Notes under the pieces: generated by a model
What the model saw: only the letters and a program-made list of their open reading frames with translations
What the model was told of the DNA's origin: nothing
Databases searched by the model: none
Position numbers and translations under genes: made by a program
Assembly (NCBI RefSeq): GCF_033118175.1
Contig: NC_083692.1
Coordinates: forward strand, 17,108,501 to 17,172,500
Reading direction: 5' to 3'
Length of the DNA stretch: 64,000 bases
Source: Dama dama
Lineage: Eukaryota; Chordata; Mammalia; Artiodactyla; Cervidae
In this document: positions 11,616 through 23,309 of the stretch, in pieces
Layout: each line of letters opens with the position of its first letter
Numbering within the stretch: the first letter of the stretch is position 1

Positions 11616-11825
11616 TCAGGGCTGGAAGCGCGGGGAGCTGACGTGAGGCTGGTGGAAGGGGTGGGGGCTGTACACCACCTCGGGGGGCGAGGGGGTGCTG
11701 GGGACCAGCACGGAGCACAGGGGCTCGTGGCTGCTCAGCACCGACGTGAAGTACTTCATCTCTTCTGTGAGTTGCTTGATCTCCTTCCGCAGAGCCGCGT
11801 TCTGCTTCTCCAAGTCTTCACTCTC
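11616..11825 (-). CDS. BATF: BATF exon 3 (coding part), residues 57-125: leucine zipper and C-tail
   Basis: The acceptor is CTCACAG|GAG at 11826/11825, and the stop TGA is at 11618-11616. The exon encodes 69 residues starting ESEDLEKQNAALRKEIKQL. Zipper d-positions are Leu54 (exon 2), Leu61, Leu68, Leu75 and Phe82; a-positions include Asn65, Ile72 and Met79. Lys63 and Glu77, residues I recall as IRF-interaction positions, are present. The zipper is followed by YFTSVLSSHEPLCSVL, a proline-rich stretch, and the C-terminal VSSPRFQP. As I remember the human protein, Met79 replaces a leucine and the stretch after CSVL differs. Both are ordinary ortholog-level changes, not damage. Confidence 0.98.
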   Translation of the reverse strand, partial: ESEDLEKQNAALRKEIKQLTEEMKYFTSVLSSHEPLCSVLVPSTPSPPEVVYSPHPFHQPHVSSPRFQP

Positions 11826-12023
11826 CTGTGAGCGGAAAGGATGGACATTCAGGTTACTCTCAGGGCGCAGGGGAAGACTGGGGGGCGTGGAGGAGGCAGT
11901 GGGAGTTCCGCATTAGTTTTCGACTAGCATGGCCAAGCAGGGAATCGGTGACTTTTTCTGCATATTCGAGTGTGTGCACGCGTGCGTGTGTATTTGTACG
12001 TGTCATGTGTGTGGATGGGTGCG

Positions 12024-12233
12024 GTGCTGTGTGCTGTGCTCAGTCGCGCCCGACTCTTGGCGACCCTTGGACTGCAGCCTGCCAAGCTCCTCTGTCCATG
12101 GAGATTCTCCAGGCGAGAATACTGGAGTGGGTTACCATGCCCTGCTCCAGGGGATCTTCCCAACCCAGGCATCGAACCCAGGTCTCCCGCGTTGCAGGCA
12201 GATTTTTTACCATCTGGGCCACCAGGGAAGCCC
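12024..12233 (-). mobile_element. Bov-tA SINE, antisense
   Basis: Reads as the complement of the Bov-tA head (ending gccaccagggaagccc) with the BovB-like body cagtcgcgcccgactcttgg at the left. It lies in a GT/ATGTGT-rich neighbourhood within BATF intron 2. Confidence 0.9.
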
Positions 12234-12825
12234 GTGCATCTGCATAAACAAATGTATATTTGTACATGTATATGCATAGCTTCTTAGATCAAACCATATG
12301 AAATTGCTGATATTTATCTTGACCTAGAAAAATGGCAGTTGCATCCGGTCCCAACTAACAGATATGCGTGTGTGTGAAGGCATGTGTGAATTGCATGAGT
12401 GTGCTCTTTTGCATGCAGGTACATGCATAGGTCTCCATAAGTGTATATGAGAGTTGAGAGTGGCAAGTGCATGTCCAGGCCAGTGCATGACCAGCTAGAG
12501 CCGGAAAAATAGAAAAGAGTTTGTGAGACTGACTTATACTAATTTCACTCTTTTCTGCTCTGTTACACTGGTGTGTTCGCCTAACGTTCCCAGCATTTGC
12601 ATTTAGTCTTATGAATGGAGTCCTTGGTTAACTGTCTACTTCACCCAAATTCTAGAACGTTTAGGGTCCTCTAAATGATAAATGGTCAAATTCCAGCAGA
12701 ATGCTGTCTCCCAGCAGCTTGTCCTGTAGAACTCTGGGTGTGGCCCAGCACCTGTGCTTTCTTTCAGAAACACCTTTACCCCTTGCCTCAGGGAACCATC
12801 AGATACATGCTAATCAGAAAAACTC
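12234..12825. other. Intron 2: GT/ATG-rich low-complexity then single-copy
   Basis: 12360-12480 is rich in TGTG and GCAT motifs. The rest shows no recognised element. Confidence 0.45.
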
Positions 12826-12827
12826 AG

Positions 12828-13026
12828 GACATCCCTGGTGGTCCAGTGGTTAAGAATCTGCCTTCCAATACAGGGGATGTCAATTCAATCCCTGGTTGGA
12901 AAACTAAGATGCTGCAGAATTGCTAAGTCTGCATGCCACAACCAGAGAAGCCTGTGCACTGCAACTAGAGAGAAGCCCACATGTGCTGAAATAAAGACTC
13001 AGTGCAGACAAAGAAATTTTAAAAAG
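12828..13026 (+). mobile_element. CHR-type SINE, sense, full-length body
   Basis: Head ggacatccctggtggtccag, body with gcctgtgcactgcaactaga and an A-rich (GAAA) tail. An imperfect target duplication (about aaaactcagg / agactcaggg) flanks it. Confidence 0.85.
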
Positions 13027-13107
13027 AAAGAAAGACTCAGGGTAAACAGGGATGATTACCAATCACATCATTAATTAATCAACAATTACACCCTGGTAAT
13101 TAGCATT

Positions 13108-13315
13108 TGGCTCCCCAGGTGGCTCAGAGGTTAAAGCGTCTGCCTCCAATGTGGGAGACCCAGGTTCGATCCCTGGGTCGGGAAGATCCCCTGGAGAAGG
13201 AAATGGCAATCCACTCCAGTATTCTTGCCTGGAGAATCCCATGGATGGAGGAGCCTAGTAGGCTACAGTCCATGGGGGCGCAAAGAGTTGGACACGACTG
13301 ATTGACTTCACTTTC
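13108..13315 (+). mobile_element. Bov-tA SINE
   Basis: Head ctccccaggtggctcagagg, B-box-like ggttcgatccctgggtcggg and a BovB-like body ending gttggacacgactgattgac. Confidence 0.92.
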
Positions 13316-13550
13316 AGCTAGCATATACTGGAAAACAATCCCACCTTCAGAAAACCAAGGGAAATGCATTTCCAATGTGATTTTAATGTTCACATTCCTT
13401 GACTCAGATAGATCATCTTTGCTAATCATTGGTACCCACAGAGGAAGGAAAAATGGCACTGGAGATGCAAATAAATTACATTTCTGTTCAAAAAGTGACC
13501 TAATATTTGGACTCCAGGTCTTATTTTTCCTGTTCTGTTTCGCTTAGGTT

Positions 13551-13734
13551 AGTGTTTTCCAAGCTTGCCGTGACATTAGAACTAATCTGAGGGCCTGGTA
13601 AAAATATAGTTCCAGGCACTTCCTGAAATCTAGAGGTTTGAACTCAGTGAGTTTGGGATTTGGGATTTGAATTCTGGGAATCTGAATTTTTAACAAGTGC
13701 CCCAGATTATTCTAATCACCAGACAAGTTTGAAA
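13551..13734 (+). repeat. MER5A-like hAT DNA transposon relic
   Basis: The order of motifs resembles MER5A: a degenerate ttctcaaact-like start, gggcctggtaaaaatatag, tctgaatttttaacaagtgc and a terminal gtttgaaaacaata. Diverged; orientation uncertain. Confidence 0.55.
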
Positions 13735-14329
13735 ACAATAGCTAGTAATGTTAAATGTGATAATAAATGTGTTCTAACTATCCAAGCACTTAAGTGCCTG
13801 GCATGGAGTATGAACTCAAGTGCTTGTTGATTGGCCACCTGATGACATCGACTGATGGATCAGAAGTTGACTCAGAATTACAGTAGGCAGTGAGCAGATG
13901 TGTGATAACTTGACATTTAAAATTTGCTTTAGAAAACCAGCTTCAGGTTAATGAGAGAGTTAGTTACACTGCCGACTGCCCTAACCCCTGCAAATGGGAG
14001 TTCTTTTGAAGTGGTAAGGAGAACGTGGCCTTATCCAACAAGGCAGCTTCCGTCGGTTTGTACAGGACAGACGCTTGCGTGCTCAACCTCAGCCCGGCAT
14101 TTCCTGTGTGTGGCAGGGGGCTAGAAAATATGTCCAGGTCGATACAAAGGAAAACCCTATCTCTAAAACAGGGTGGGGAGTTGGGATACCAAGAGCCACG
14201 ATGGTAGAGACAGGGGCACTGGCTGCTGCTTCTGCAAGGTGTGACCAGCTCATTCATCTCACCATTCGGTTGTTTCCGGGCACATCCCAGAGAGAGGGCA
14301 TCCCCTCTCTTTACCAAAAGGTAAGATAA
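13735..14329. other. Intron 2 single-copy stretch
   Basis: No repeat or exon recognised. Confidence 0.45.
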
Positions 14330-15060
14330 AGCAACACATGAGACTGGGGGGTGTTGGCAAGACGGGAACTGGGGGCCGGGAGTCCTGGCCCCTTTCTCTA
14401 GCCCTTTTCCTCGCCCCCTCTGAGAGTTTCCACTGGTGACAACATTTACTGTAAGTTCTGTGCTCCGAAGAGCCTGGGCAAACCCCTAGGCAGAAGGGAG
14501 GGGCGGGGTAGGCGGGCCGCAGGGACCAACCGCTCTGACCTTCTCTCCGCCCGGAGACCGGCCGGCTTTCAGGAAGTGACAGCAGGCTCTTCCTCCCTAA
14601 GCCAGCTCTGCTGAGCTCCGGCTTTGTCCTCTCCCTCTGCCTGCCCGCTGGGAGATCCCAGAGCTCTAGAACAGCGTTCAAAACCACCATGGCCTCTAAC
14701 TAGAAAACAACCAGCTGCGACAAGAAACTTGTCTTTACCTTGGGAAGCAAGACTGCTTCCTGCCAGGGCCCCAGAGAAACCAGCACTGCCAGCCCAGGGG
14801 CCCTGCAGCCGGCCAGACATTTTGCAGAGGAAGAGCCTGACTTCCCTCGCAGAAGGAAGCGGCCGATCTAGGGCTCTCATCCCCACCTGCCCCTGCCCGG
14901 CCCAGGTCCATTCTGACCCTCCCTGGGGCCCGGCATGCCCTGCAAAGGGTTCACACAGGGACACCTGGCTTAGGGCCACCTGGGAGCCGCTCTCTACCCA
15001 GAGGTACCATGATCACAGCCCCCCTAACTTCCCCCTGAATTCCCAATAGGGCCTGGAAAC
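14330..15060. promoter_or_regulatory. GC-rich block in BATF intron 2, candidate regulatory element
   Basis: GC content and CpG frequency exceed the rest of the intron, and the block lacks repeats. ETS-type GGAA cores recur (caggaagtga at 14571-14580, and others near 14757, 14829 and 14853), with a RUNX-like aaccgc near 14527. This is a positional and motif argument only. Confidence 0.3.
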
Positions 15061-15204
15061 TGAGAACTCAGGAGGGGAAAAGGAAAGTAACATTTAGAAA
15101 GTAAATTTTGGCTTCTAACGTGTGTGTCTTCTCTTAAGGTGGGGGTGGGGTCGCCTGCCCTTGGGCTTCCATGTAACCTGCTTTTTACTTTTTGGAATTC
15201 CTTT

Positions 15205-15310
15205 AGATCCTTCAAGCTCCTTGCAATAACCCTCTGAGGTGGCTATGTAAGGCCAGCCCTTATCATTGTCTCCATTTTACAGATGAGGCCAACTGAGACC
15301 CTGGGACAAA
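15205..15310 (-). repeat. MIR SINE fragment, antisense
   Basis: Contains gcaataaccctctgaggtgg and tctccattttacagatgagg, the reversed MIR core. Confidence 0.75.
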
Positions 15311-15391
15311 CCTATTGTGCAAACCCCTCACTCCCATCCCTAAAGGATTACAGGCTGGCGGCGGCAGCTGCTGAAACAAAGGGCTATAGAC

Positions 15392-15745
15392 TCACCTAGA
15401 GACACTTATTTTCTAACTATCCCTTCCCCCACCCCATCCCCGACCCCCCCACATTCATAAATTCGTTCTCTGTGAATCTGTTTCTGTTTTGTAAATAAGT
15501 TCATTCATATCATCAACATGTACACACTGCTGTATTTAAAATGGATAACCAACAAGGCCCTACCATATAGCACAAGGAACTCTCAGTGTGATGAGGCAGT
15601 CTGGATGGGAGGAGAGTCTGGGGGAGAATGGATCCATGTATACCTATGTCTGAGTCCCTCTGCTGTCCACCTGAAGCTATCAACTAGACAATATTTATCA
15701 GCTCTAATCCAGTGCAAAATAAAAAGTGAAAAAAAATAAAAGGAC
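15392..15745 (+). mobile_element. L1 3' end (cetartiodactyl type)
   Basis: The stretch aaaatggataaccaacaagg, then ccatatagcacaaggaactc, and a terminal aaaataaaaagtgaaaaaaa match the ruminant L1 3' UTR. Confidence 0.75.
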
Positions 15746-16274
15746 ACATTTTCTCGGAGGCCCAGAAATTCGGAGTGGGTGACTGATCCAAAGCCCCAGA
15801 ACCAGTTAGATACAGAGCAGGGCTGGGCTCTCGGCTTCTCCATCTTCAGTCCTGAGCTCCTTTTAGCCCACCCACTGCTTCTCTTGAGAGACTTGACGAC
15901 TCAGGGTCTCTGGAGTCACTAAGATCACTAGCCTTCTAAGAGAAAACTGGGTCTTGGTTTGGTGATCCTTCAAGACAACACAAGAACCCTGAGTCGGTCA
16001 CACTCTTCCAAACACAGAGCTAATCATCACCTCCTGCCCTGAGTTGGGATGGAGTCTAATGTGCAGCTACTCTGTGAGAGGGCTGACTTGGGGCCAGACC
16101 ATCCCCAGACCACAGCATGGTCTGGAATCCATGGCACCAGGGGTAGGGGGTGGGGGGGCTCCCTCAGGTAACAGTGGACAGGGGTCTTGGTCTTGGCTCT
16201 GGCTGGGTGACCCTCGGTGACATCCTTTTCCTCTCTGAGCTGCCGTTGCCTCACTTTAAACCAGGAAGACTGGG

Positions 16275-16443
16275 CCAACACAGTGATTCTCAACCTTGAT
16301 CACACACTAGGATCAGTGGGATCCCTGGAAAGTTTTACTGATGCCTGATTCTGATTTAATCAGGCTGGGGTGCACCTGGGCATTGAGTTGTTAAGGGCTC
16401 CCCAGGGGGAGTCTAATGTGCAGTGAATGTTGAAAACCACAGG
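16275..16443 (+). repeat. MER5-type hAT relic
   Basis: Starts cagtgattctcaaccttgat and ends gaatgttgaaaaccacagga, the terminal inverted repeats of MER5. The internal tctgatttaatcaggctggg fits. Confidence 0.7.
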
Positions 16444-16629
16444 ATTAGAAGTCCAAGCCCTCTCTAACTCTAAAATATTTTAGATTTTAAATTGACTACC
16501 TGTGTGTATTAGCCAACTAGAACCTCTGTTTGGAAAGGGTAGTTGTGTGTTGGAAGCAGAGGTATGTAGACTCAATGTATATGAGATAGATAGTAGAAAC
16601 CAAAAATTTAAAAGAGTAATCTCGTTTAA

Positions 16630-16875
16630 ATTAATAATGACTAACATTTCTTGGGCGATACAATGTGTCAAGTACATTGCAGTTACCATTACATTTAATC
16701 TTTGCAACAACCCTATGTGGTAGATAATATTACTAGCCACCTTGTACAGAAGAGGAAAATCTAAGGTAGAGAGAAGTTAAGTAACTTGCTCAAGGTCACA
16801 TAGCTTGTCAGTTGTAGCACCAGTCCTTGAACTGAGACTGTCTGCCTTCAGAGCCCGTGCCCACCATCCTTTCTT
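16630..16875 (-). repeat. MIR SINE (MIRb-like), antisense
   Basis: Long match to the reversed MIR: tttgcaacaaccctatgtgg, then taagtaacttgctcaaggtc, then a Glu-tRNA-like head complement ending near gagcccgtgc. Confidence 0.85.
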
Positions 16876-17959
16876 GCCTTTGAAGTCTGTTTAAATCTTA
16901 TAATATCTGGTAATTATCTCCTGTGAGGCCTCAACCTGGCTGACTTTCCTATTTCATCTTCCCTCTCTTCCCGCCTCATGCAAATTGAGATGCTAATGTT
17001 CACAATTCACCCTTACCTGTGAGGTTACTTGATGCCAGCCTTACCATGAACCACAAGCAGCTTGGGGGTGGCTAAGCAGGAGGCTTCTCGGGGGTGTGGG
17101 AACATTCTGGGAAATTCCCTAGTGGAGGGGCCAAGCAGGGGGTCACTGTAGAGCGCTTGAATGATGGGGAATCCCCAGGCAGGTCCCTTCCCCACAGGGA
17201 AGCCAGTTGGGACCAAGGCTGAGGACAAACTCTAACCCAAGGCTCTAGCAGGGACTCTCCAGGCCTTCTGAGCAGGGCTTGGAGCATCTTCCTGCCAGTT
17301 CTAGTTTAGTGCCTTGACCTTCTCCTTGAGTTTTCTAATCACACTTTCCAGAAGGGTGAAAATAGTCCCTGTGTTTTTCTCCTCAACAGAACTTGCAGTT
17401 ATTGGTAGGGTGACCTTTCAGCTCCCACCCACACTTCAATACGAGAGTACTGTGTGAAGCTCACACGCAGCTCTTGGTTCAGTCCCCAGCAGTCTGCAAC
17501 CCACTCCCTCCCCGGCCCTCCCCAGGCAGGACTAGGGTGGAGCCCACCATTCCCCGAGAAGTCTGCGAGCCGAGAGTAGGGCACGTCCCAGGCCATCGTG
17601 GGATCTGTGCTATGTCCCCCACCAATCCTGGGAAAATCGCCCCCACTCCTGTTCCTCACCTGAGGAGGAGAGAAGAACCACCAAACCACAGGTCTTTGCA
17701 CTGAATTCTGGAGAAATCTACACTTTTGAGCCTTAAAGCTGAAGGTCCAGGACTATCAGCAGCTGGTCATCCACTGATATTTAACCACATCAGCCACGCC
17801 CCTCAGGGCCCTGCCTGGGGCCCTTTCTTCTGTTCCTTGGCTTTCAGGACCATGACTTCATTGGCCCCATATATGAGAAACACTATAAGATGGCTCACTC
17901 AACGTCTATCCCAAACTCCTTACGCTTGCTTTCCTCTAGAGAAGCTACGAAAAGAATTC
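16876..17959. other. Intron 2 single-copy stretch
   Basis: No recognised gene or clear repeat; moderately GC-rich between 17.0 and 17.7 kb. Confidence 0.45.
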
Positions 17960-18350
17960 CTCAATTACCCAGCTTCCCCTGCAGCTAGATAAGGACCATG
18001 TAACAGATTCTGACCAATGAGACATAAGCAGAAATACAGGGAAGGAGAGAATGAAGCTTCGCTTCCCTGGGGGGAAAAAGGAAAGCCTCACCAGACAAAG
18101 GCTACCCTCTCTGGACACAGATTGATGCCTGGAGATTCAGTAGCCATCTTGCAGCCTTGAGGATTAAAACCCCATCCTGAGAATGGCTGCCCAAGAGAAG
18201 AAGGAGCTTGGTTCTTTGTTGACATTCTTGTACTATCTCTGGTCTGTCTACTTCTGAACTTCTTATTTGAGAAAAATCTAAAATACAAATGGTGACTTGT
18301 TGATGCCTCTGTTGGATAGTTTTTCTATAACTCCTGACTGATACCTCAAG
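17960..18350 (+). repeat. Ancient interspersed repeat, family not assigned
   Basis: The run acccagcttcccctgcagct, accaatgagacataagcaga, gtagccatcttgcagccttg, and a terminal ttctataactcctgactgat follows a motif order common in mammalian genomes. I cannot name the family with confidence. Confidence 0.4.
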
Positions 18351-19391
18351 TTATAAAGGATATCACCCAGTTTTGAAAAACAAACTAATAATTTCCGTCA
18401 ACAACAAGGTCTGAACTGTTTTCTTTGGTTTTGTTTTAAGCTGCAGGTCTTTGGGACAGAGTATCTTGGTATATACCTGCAAAATTGCCCCAGATTAACT
18501 CCACACATTCTACCACATGCATCGGACAGGCTTCTAAATGTCATCACTCCCCGCTTCTCAGTCCTAGCTACACACTGCAGTTTCCTGGAGAGTTGTTTTT
18601 TTTTTTTTTTTAATTTTGATTCCTGGATTTTACCACTGAGAGGTTCCAATTTAATTGTTCCAGACTGGGTTCAGGCATGAAGATTAAAAAAGTACTTCCT
18701 AGGTGAGCTTAATGAACAATGAGCTTGAGAAGTATGTTCATAGTAGATTCCTCTTGAAAATAATAAAACAATATAAATATATACAGTTTGACTTTGTTAA
18801 ATTTATGGTATCATATTTATATATTTATTTATATTTTGCTTTATTAAATGTATTTATTGTGTAACATAGCATAAATAATATAAATATAAAGAACTTTAAA
18901 GAAGGAAGAGGACATTTCTAAATCAAAACTTTTTTCTAAAAGTAAATGGCTATTTAAGGCAAAGAGTCTTACAATTGGTGAAAATTTCAAGTGGCCCAGA
19001 ATAGTTCACTCTCATAGAAAGGCAAGAGGTAGAGGACTTATCAGAATCTCATTAATGATAACTTCATCAAATTATTTGTCCTATGGATTGTCAAGCTCTA
19101 TGAGGACAGGAGCTATCCTTGTCTTCACTGTTTTCGTCCTCAGTGAAGGACAAAACACTGTCTGGAGTGAAAGACAGAGTTTTGTCCTGGGACTGTGCCT
19201 GGCACACAGTGAAGTGACCAGTAAAATCATGTTTCTTGACTGCCAACTTGGAGTCTGTAATAATTTACCAAAATCTGAGACCTGCATTTGAAGAGTCTGC
19301 TAAATTTGTGATATCCATGAAATTTCTCAGGGAGTGTTTAACCAAGTATTTAAGTACTTTTATTGCTTCTACTTTTAACTCTAGAAGAGTT
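18351..19391. other. Intron 2: T-run, AT-rich tract and L2-like piece
   Basis: A T-run lies at 18596-18611 and AT-rich DNA at 18760-18900. An L2-like piece is at about 19085-19230 (tctatgaggacaggagctat, then tgcctggcacacagtgaagt). Confidence 0.4.
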
Positions 19392-19403
19392 ACAAATGAG
19401 TGT

Positions 19404-19610
19404 GGTGGTTTAGTCGCTAAGTTATTTCTGACTCTTGTGACCCCATGGACTGTAGCCCACCAGGCTCCTCTGTCCATTGGATTTCCCAGGCAAGAATGCT
19501 GGAGTGGGTTGCCATGTCCTTCTCCAGGGAATCTTTCCGACCCAGGGATCGAACTCGGGTATCCTGCATTGCAAGCAGATTCTTTACCAACTGAGCCATC
19601 AGGGAAGCCC
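19404..19610 (-). mobile_element. Bov-tA SINE, antisense, with target duplication
   Basis: The complement of a Bov-tA ends catcagggaagccc. The 12-bp direct repeat acaaatgagtgt flanks it exactly (19392-19403 and 19611-19622), so the insertion is comparatively young and complete. Confidence 0.95.
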
Positions 19611-20299
19611 ACAAATGAGTGTAAGAGATTCTTTTTTTTTTTTAAAGACCTGCTTTTTTAAAGCAGACCACTTTTGTTCCCCAGACTGAAGCTGTGGAGT
19701 GGAAGCAGCTGAATTACAGCACTGTCAGAACCCTGCATGCAATTTCCCTGGCCTCAACTTGACCTGTCCCAACCAACCAAAGCAAAGGAGACTTGACCAG
19801 CTGTAGTGAAAAACCCAGCCAGGGAAACAGTGTTCTTAAAGTTTGTATGAACAACTGGAAAGAAGGGCATACATTTTCATATATGATAATACTTCTGATA
19901 TCTTCATGTGATTGACTTATAGGAAAATGCTGGCCTCTCTGCATTAAACAAATAAAATCTCTCCAATGCAAAACTGACAAATGCCCTATTGTTTCTTTTG
20001 ACATTTGCTCTCGCATTATTTCACAAACAGCCCAGTGAGGTGTAATTGCTTTACATTTTGTAGATCAGAATTTAGGTTCAGATATATCTGCCCTCTCCCT
20101 GTCCCCACTGGATTTGAATTCATTTTACTGCGGCCCCCACCCCCACCCCATCTGGTTCCTGCTCCCTGGGGCACAATGGCCTTTTTTCCTGAGTTCCTCT
20201 TCTTGAGCTCACAGTCCTGGGCCCCACAAGGCATCTTTCTGACCCTTGACAGAGTTTGGCCTGAAGGCTCTGCAGACAGCACCCTCTCCTGGGATCTTC

Positions 20300-20560
20300 C
20301 CAGGCTCCTTCCCATGACTCATTTTGATTTCAGATGTCAGGGCCTCAGAAGGGCCTTCCTTGATCACCATTCCCAGCCCTGTCCTCAAGTCACTGTTAAC
20401 ATTGCACCATTTGGTTTCCTTTGAAGCCCTCCTCACTTTGTGTAATTAGTGAAATAGTAAATAACAATTGGTCAGTTGATTTTCCAGTGTGACTTCTGAT
20501 TGAATGTAAGGTCCCTGAAATCAGAGACTTAGCCTGTCTTGTCCCTGCTGAACTCTCAGC
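20300..20560 (+). repeat. L2 LINE 3' end, sense
   Basis: agaagggccttccttgatca, then tgtaaggtccctgaaatcag and ctgctgaactctcagcacct follow the order of the L2 3' end. Confidence 0.65.
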
Positions 20561-21244
20561 ACCTAAAAAAAAAAAAAGAAAAAAGCCCACAGGAGGCATT
20601 TCATATATACTTGTACGGCAGAAAGAATCATTTCTGTTGACATGAGCTCTAATACTAGGAATATGGCCTTTGCTTTTGTCATTTTCTGGACTACCACACC
20701 CTCTTAGCAAAAGGCATACTTTTGCGCCAGCTGAGTAACTGGAAAATATTTTAGTAACAGGGTCATCTCGTGCAGGAAATTGCCTTCTAGCACCAGGAAT
20801 CTAGCCCCCTCTAGTTGGCTCTGAACTTAATATTTACTCGTGAATTTCCTAAGAGCCTTATGTCATCCTCCTTGGTTCCCCTCAATCTAGTGTGACCAGA
20901 TGTTTACTGGGACACTCCCAGTTCATAGTATTGTCCTCGTGTAATTTTTTACCATTGCCTCTTTTCACTCTCAAAAATGTCCCTGTTTGGAGGATAAATG
21001 ATAAGATCTTCTACCAAAGCCTTTCTCCTAAATTCTAACTCAGGGATGCCCTCAACTGTTCTCATCCTCAGTTTCTACCAGAATTCACTCAGGGTCAATT
21101 TGATCATTTTCTTATGTTTTTTAATAAAAAACATACAATATAAATACATTAAAAATATTTTTTAAAAAGTATACCCACCCATGATTCTAGTCCTCTAAAC
21201 ACAACCCTTTTCATTTATACGTGTTGCCATCTTGTTCTTTTTAA
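20561..21244. other. Intron 2 mixed stretch
   Basis: A short A-rich tract (20566-20584) and otherwise no recognised element. AT content rises to the right. Confidence 0.4.
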
Positions 21245-21524
21245 CAAATAATAGCAGCCAAAATGTCCAGCATTAGAAAGCCATGTAAGGCAAACAGTTG
21301 ATCATCTGTTTGTTGTTGCAACCATTAAAATAATAATTATGGTGATTTTTGTAAGTGTGACAAAATTATGACAGAAAAGAAAATACAAATTTGTATATAT
21401 ACTTAGAGTACACCTACAAAATCACCATAATTATTATTTTAATGGCTACATCAACAAACAGATGATCCACAGTTTACCTTATGTGGCTTTCTAATACTAG
21501 ACATTTTGGTTGCTGTTATAAATA
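21245..21524. repeat. Imperfect inverted repeat, about 113-bp arms
   Basis: Left arm 21245-21357 pairs with right arm 21412-21524, with roughly 85-90 percent identity by eye. The shared core includes ccattaaaataataattatg on one arm and its complement on the other. The spacer is about 54 bp. The right arm runs into L1-like sequence (ttgctgttataaataacggt). Confidence 0.9.
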
Positions 21525-21658
21525 ACGGTGTAGTGAACATCTTCCAGTCCTTGGTTAGTATTTTTATAAAAGGTTGTGTAAGATATACAGAGTCACCAGC
21601 CATGAATGTATACATTAATTATTACAACAACCTTGTTGGGATTTAGGTGTTGTAATTT

Positions 21659-21793
21659 TAGGTGATTTTTCTTTTTTTTTTTTTGGCCTTGCTGCGTGGC
21701 ACTGAGGATCTTAGCTCCCCAATCAGGGATCAAACCCATGCCCCCTGCAGTGAAAGCTCAGAATCCTAACCACTGGACTGCCAAGAAAGTCCC
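21659..21793 (-). mobile_element. CHR-type SINE, antisense, with target duplication
   Basis: T-run at the left, the complement of the head ending caagaaagtccc at the right. It is flanked by the 14-bp repeat aggtgttgtaattt (21645-21658 and 21794-21807). Confidence 0.95.
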
Positions 21794-21917
21794 AGGTGTT
21801 GTAATTTCAAATAATTTATTTTGCTAACAAACGTTTGGGAAGTTTCTTCATTTCATTTTAATGTTACAAGTTATTGATTACTAAGAAGAAATACATTTCT
21901 ATATATGTATTTCCTAG

Positions 21918-22135
21918 TACAGCATTCTCAACCAAGGACAATTTTGATCTCCCAGGGAACATTTGGGAAGATTCAGGAATATTTCTGATTTTCATAACCA
22001 GAGGGATGAGGTGGTGCTACTGGCATCTAAGTGGGTAGATTTTAGATTTTACAATGCTGGAGACCAACCCCCTCCCACACACACAACAAAGAATTGTCCA
22101 ACTCAAAATGTCAATATTGCCGAGGCTGGGAAACC
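21918..22135 (-). repeat. MER20 hAT relic, antisense
   Basis: Starts cagcattctcaaccaaggac, contains gggaacatttgggaagattc and tactggcatctaagtgggta, the typical MER20 blocks in reverse. Confidence 0.75.
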
Positions 22136-22402
22136 CATGGTGTGTATTGTTTTCACAATCAGAATAGAAAATTGGGTTATGTTCATTTCAGTAGGAAAAA
22201 ATGTTACGTAAGCTTTTTGTTCATAGCCTTTGCCCACTTACCTATTGGCATCTTGAGGTTTTTCTTAAAAAGGCTGTTCTTTCTATACTATAAGTATTAA
22301 ACCTGAATTTATTTAATTTGACAGAAATATTTCCCCTAATATGTCATTGTCCTTTTGATTTCGGATTACACCTTTAAGATCTTTTTTAAAATAAAGGAAC
22401 TT

Positions 22403-22521
22403 TGACTTCCCTTGTGGTCGAGTGGCTAAGACTCTGAGCTCCCAATGCAGGAGACCCGGGTCCATTCCCTGGTCTGGGAACTAGATCCCTAAGACCTAGC
22501 ACAGCCAAATAGATAAATAAA
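22403..22521 (+). mobile_element. CHR-type SINE, sense, with target duplication
   Basis: Head tgacttcccttgtggtcgag and an A-rich tail. The direct repeat ataaaggaactt lies on both sides (22391-22402 and 22522-22533). Confidence 0.95.
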
Positions 22522-22533
22522 ATAAAGGAACTT

Positions 22534-23309
22534 CTAAATTTAGCCCCTTTCAACCTGGGACTCTCTGCCTTTCTGGTCTCTTACTATATGCTTGGGCTCT
22601 GTTTCTGAACAGTGTCTGGACGGTTCACATGTCCTGGTTAATGGCCTACTTCTTAACTCACCCTTTGCAAAGGGCGTGTGAGGGCAACACCATCTGCAGG
22701 GCAAAGTCCTGCTCAGCAAAATGGCACAGAAACAAAAGCAAGTGGTGGGAAGGTAAGAGGTTTCGTTTCTTGGGTGTCCTGGAGGAAGACAGCAGTGTCC
22801 TCACCAGTAATACATACAGCAGGGTGGCCTGGAGCATCTCTGAGTTTCTTCTTAATTCTGCGATTCCATCAAGAAGGGGGCATGACCAGTTATGGTTATT
22901 CCCTCTGCAAACTCCCATATGGACCCATGGCAGGGTCCCCTACAGGTGCTCCGCAGTCTGGAGGGGACTTGGTCCTGTGGAACCAATCTATGGAATCCCC
23001 CTAGGACTCGGGGGGGCCTGACCAAGTCCTACAGAGGAAACTGAGAAAACCCCAGAGCAGCTTGGGGTTTGGTGAGACTCCCTCATCCTTTCCAAGAGAA
23101 AGTAGGCTGGTAGCCACTGAAAACAGCTTCATGAAGACTTCAGCTGAGTAGGTGCCGCCAATTTCTGGCCTCGACAAGTAATCACATTCAGACAGAAATT
23201 CCTTACAGTGCTGAATACGCCTGCTGACCATAAACCACACTGACCCCTCATTAGTAAGACAAGCAGTTAGGGGTGGTGAATTCCTCGGTGTATTTTTCCT
23301 TTCCAAATG
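22534..23309. other. Intron 2 single-copy stretch
   Basis: No repeat or exon recognised. Frames of up to 130 codons on the plus strand (22629-23021) have no recognisable domain. Confidence 0.45.

Noticed and set aside
11959..12287. Several overlapping open frames on both strands
   Set aside because: All are translations of a Bov-tA SINE. The same peptide-like strings recur at every Bov-tA in the window.
19123..19148. Short hairpin cttcactg...cagtgaag
   Set aside because: Only 8 bp of stem inside an L2-like piece; expected by chance.
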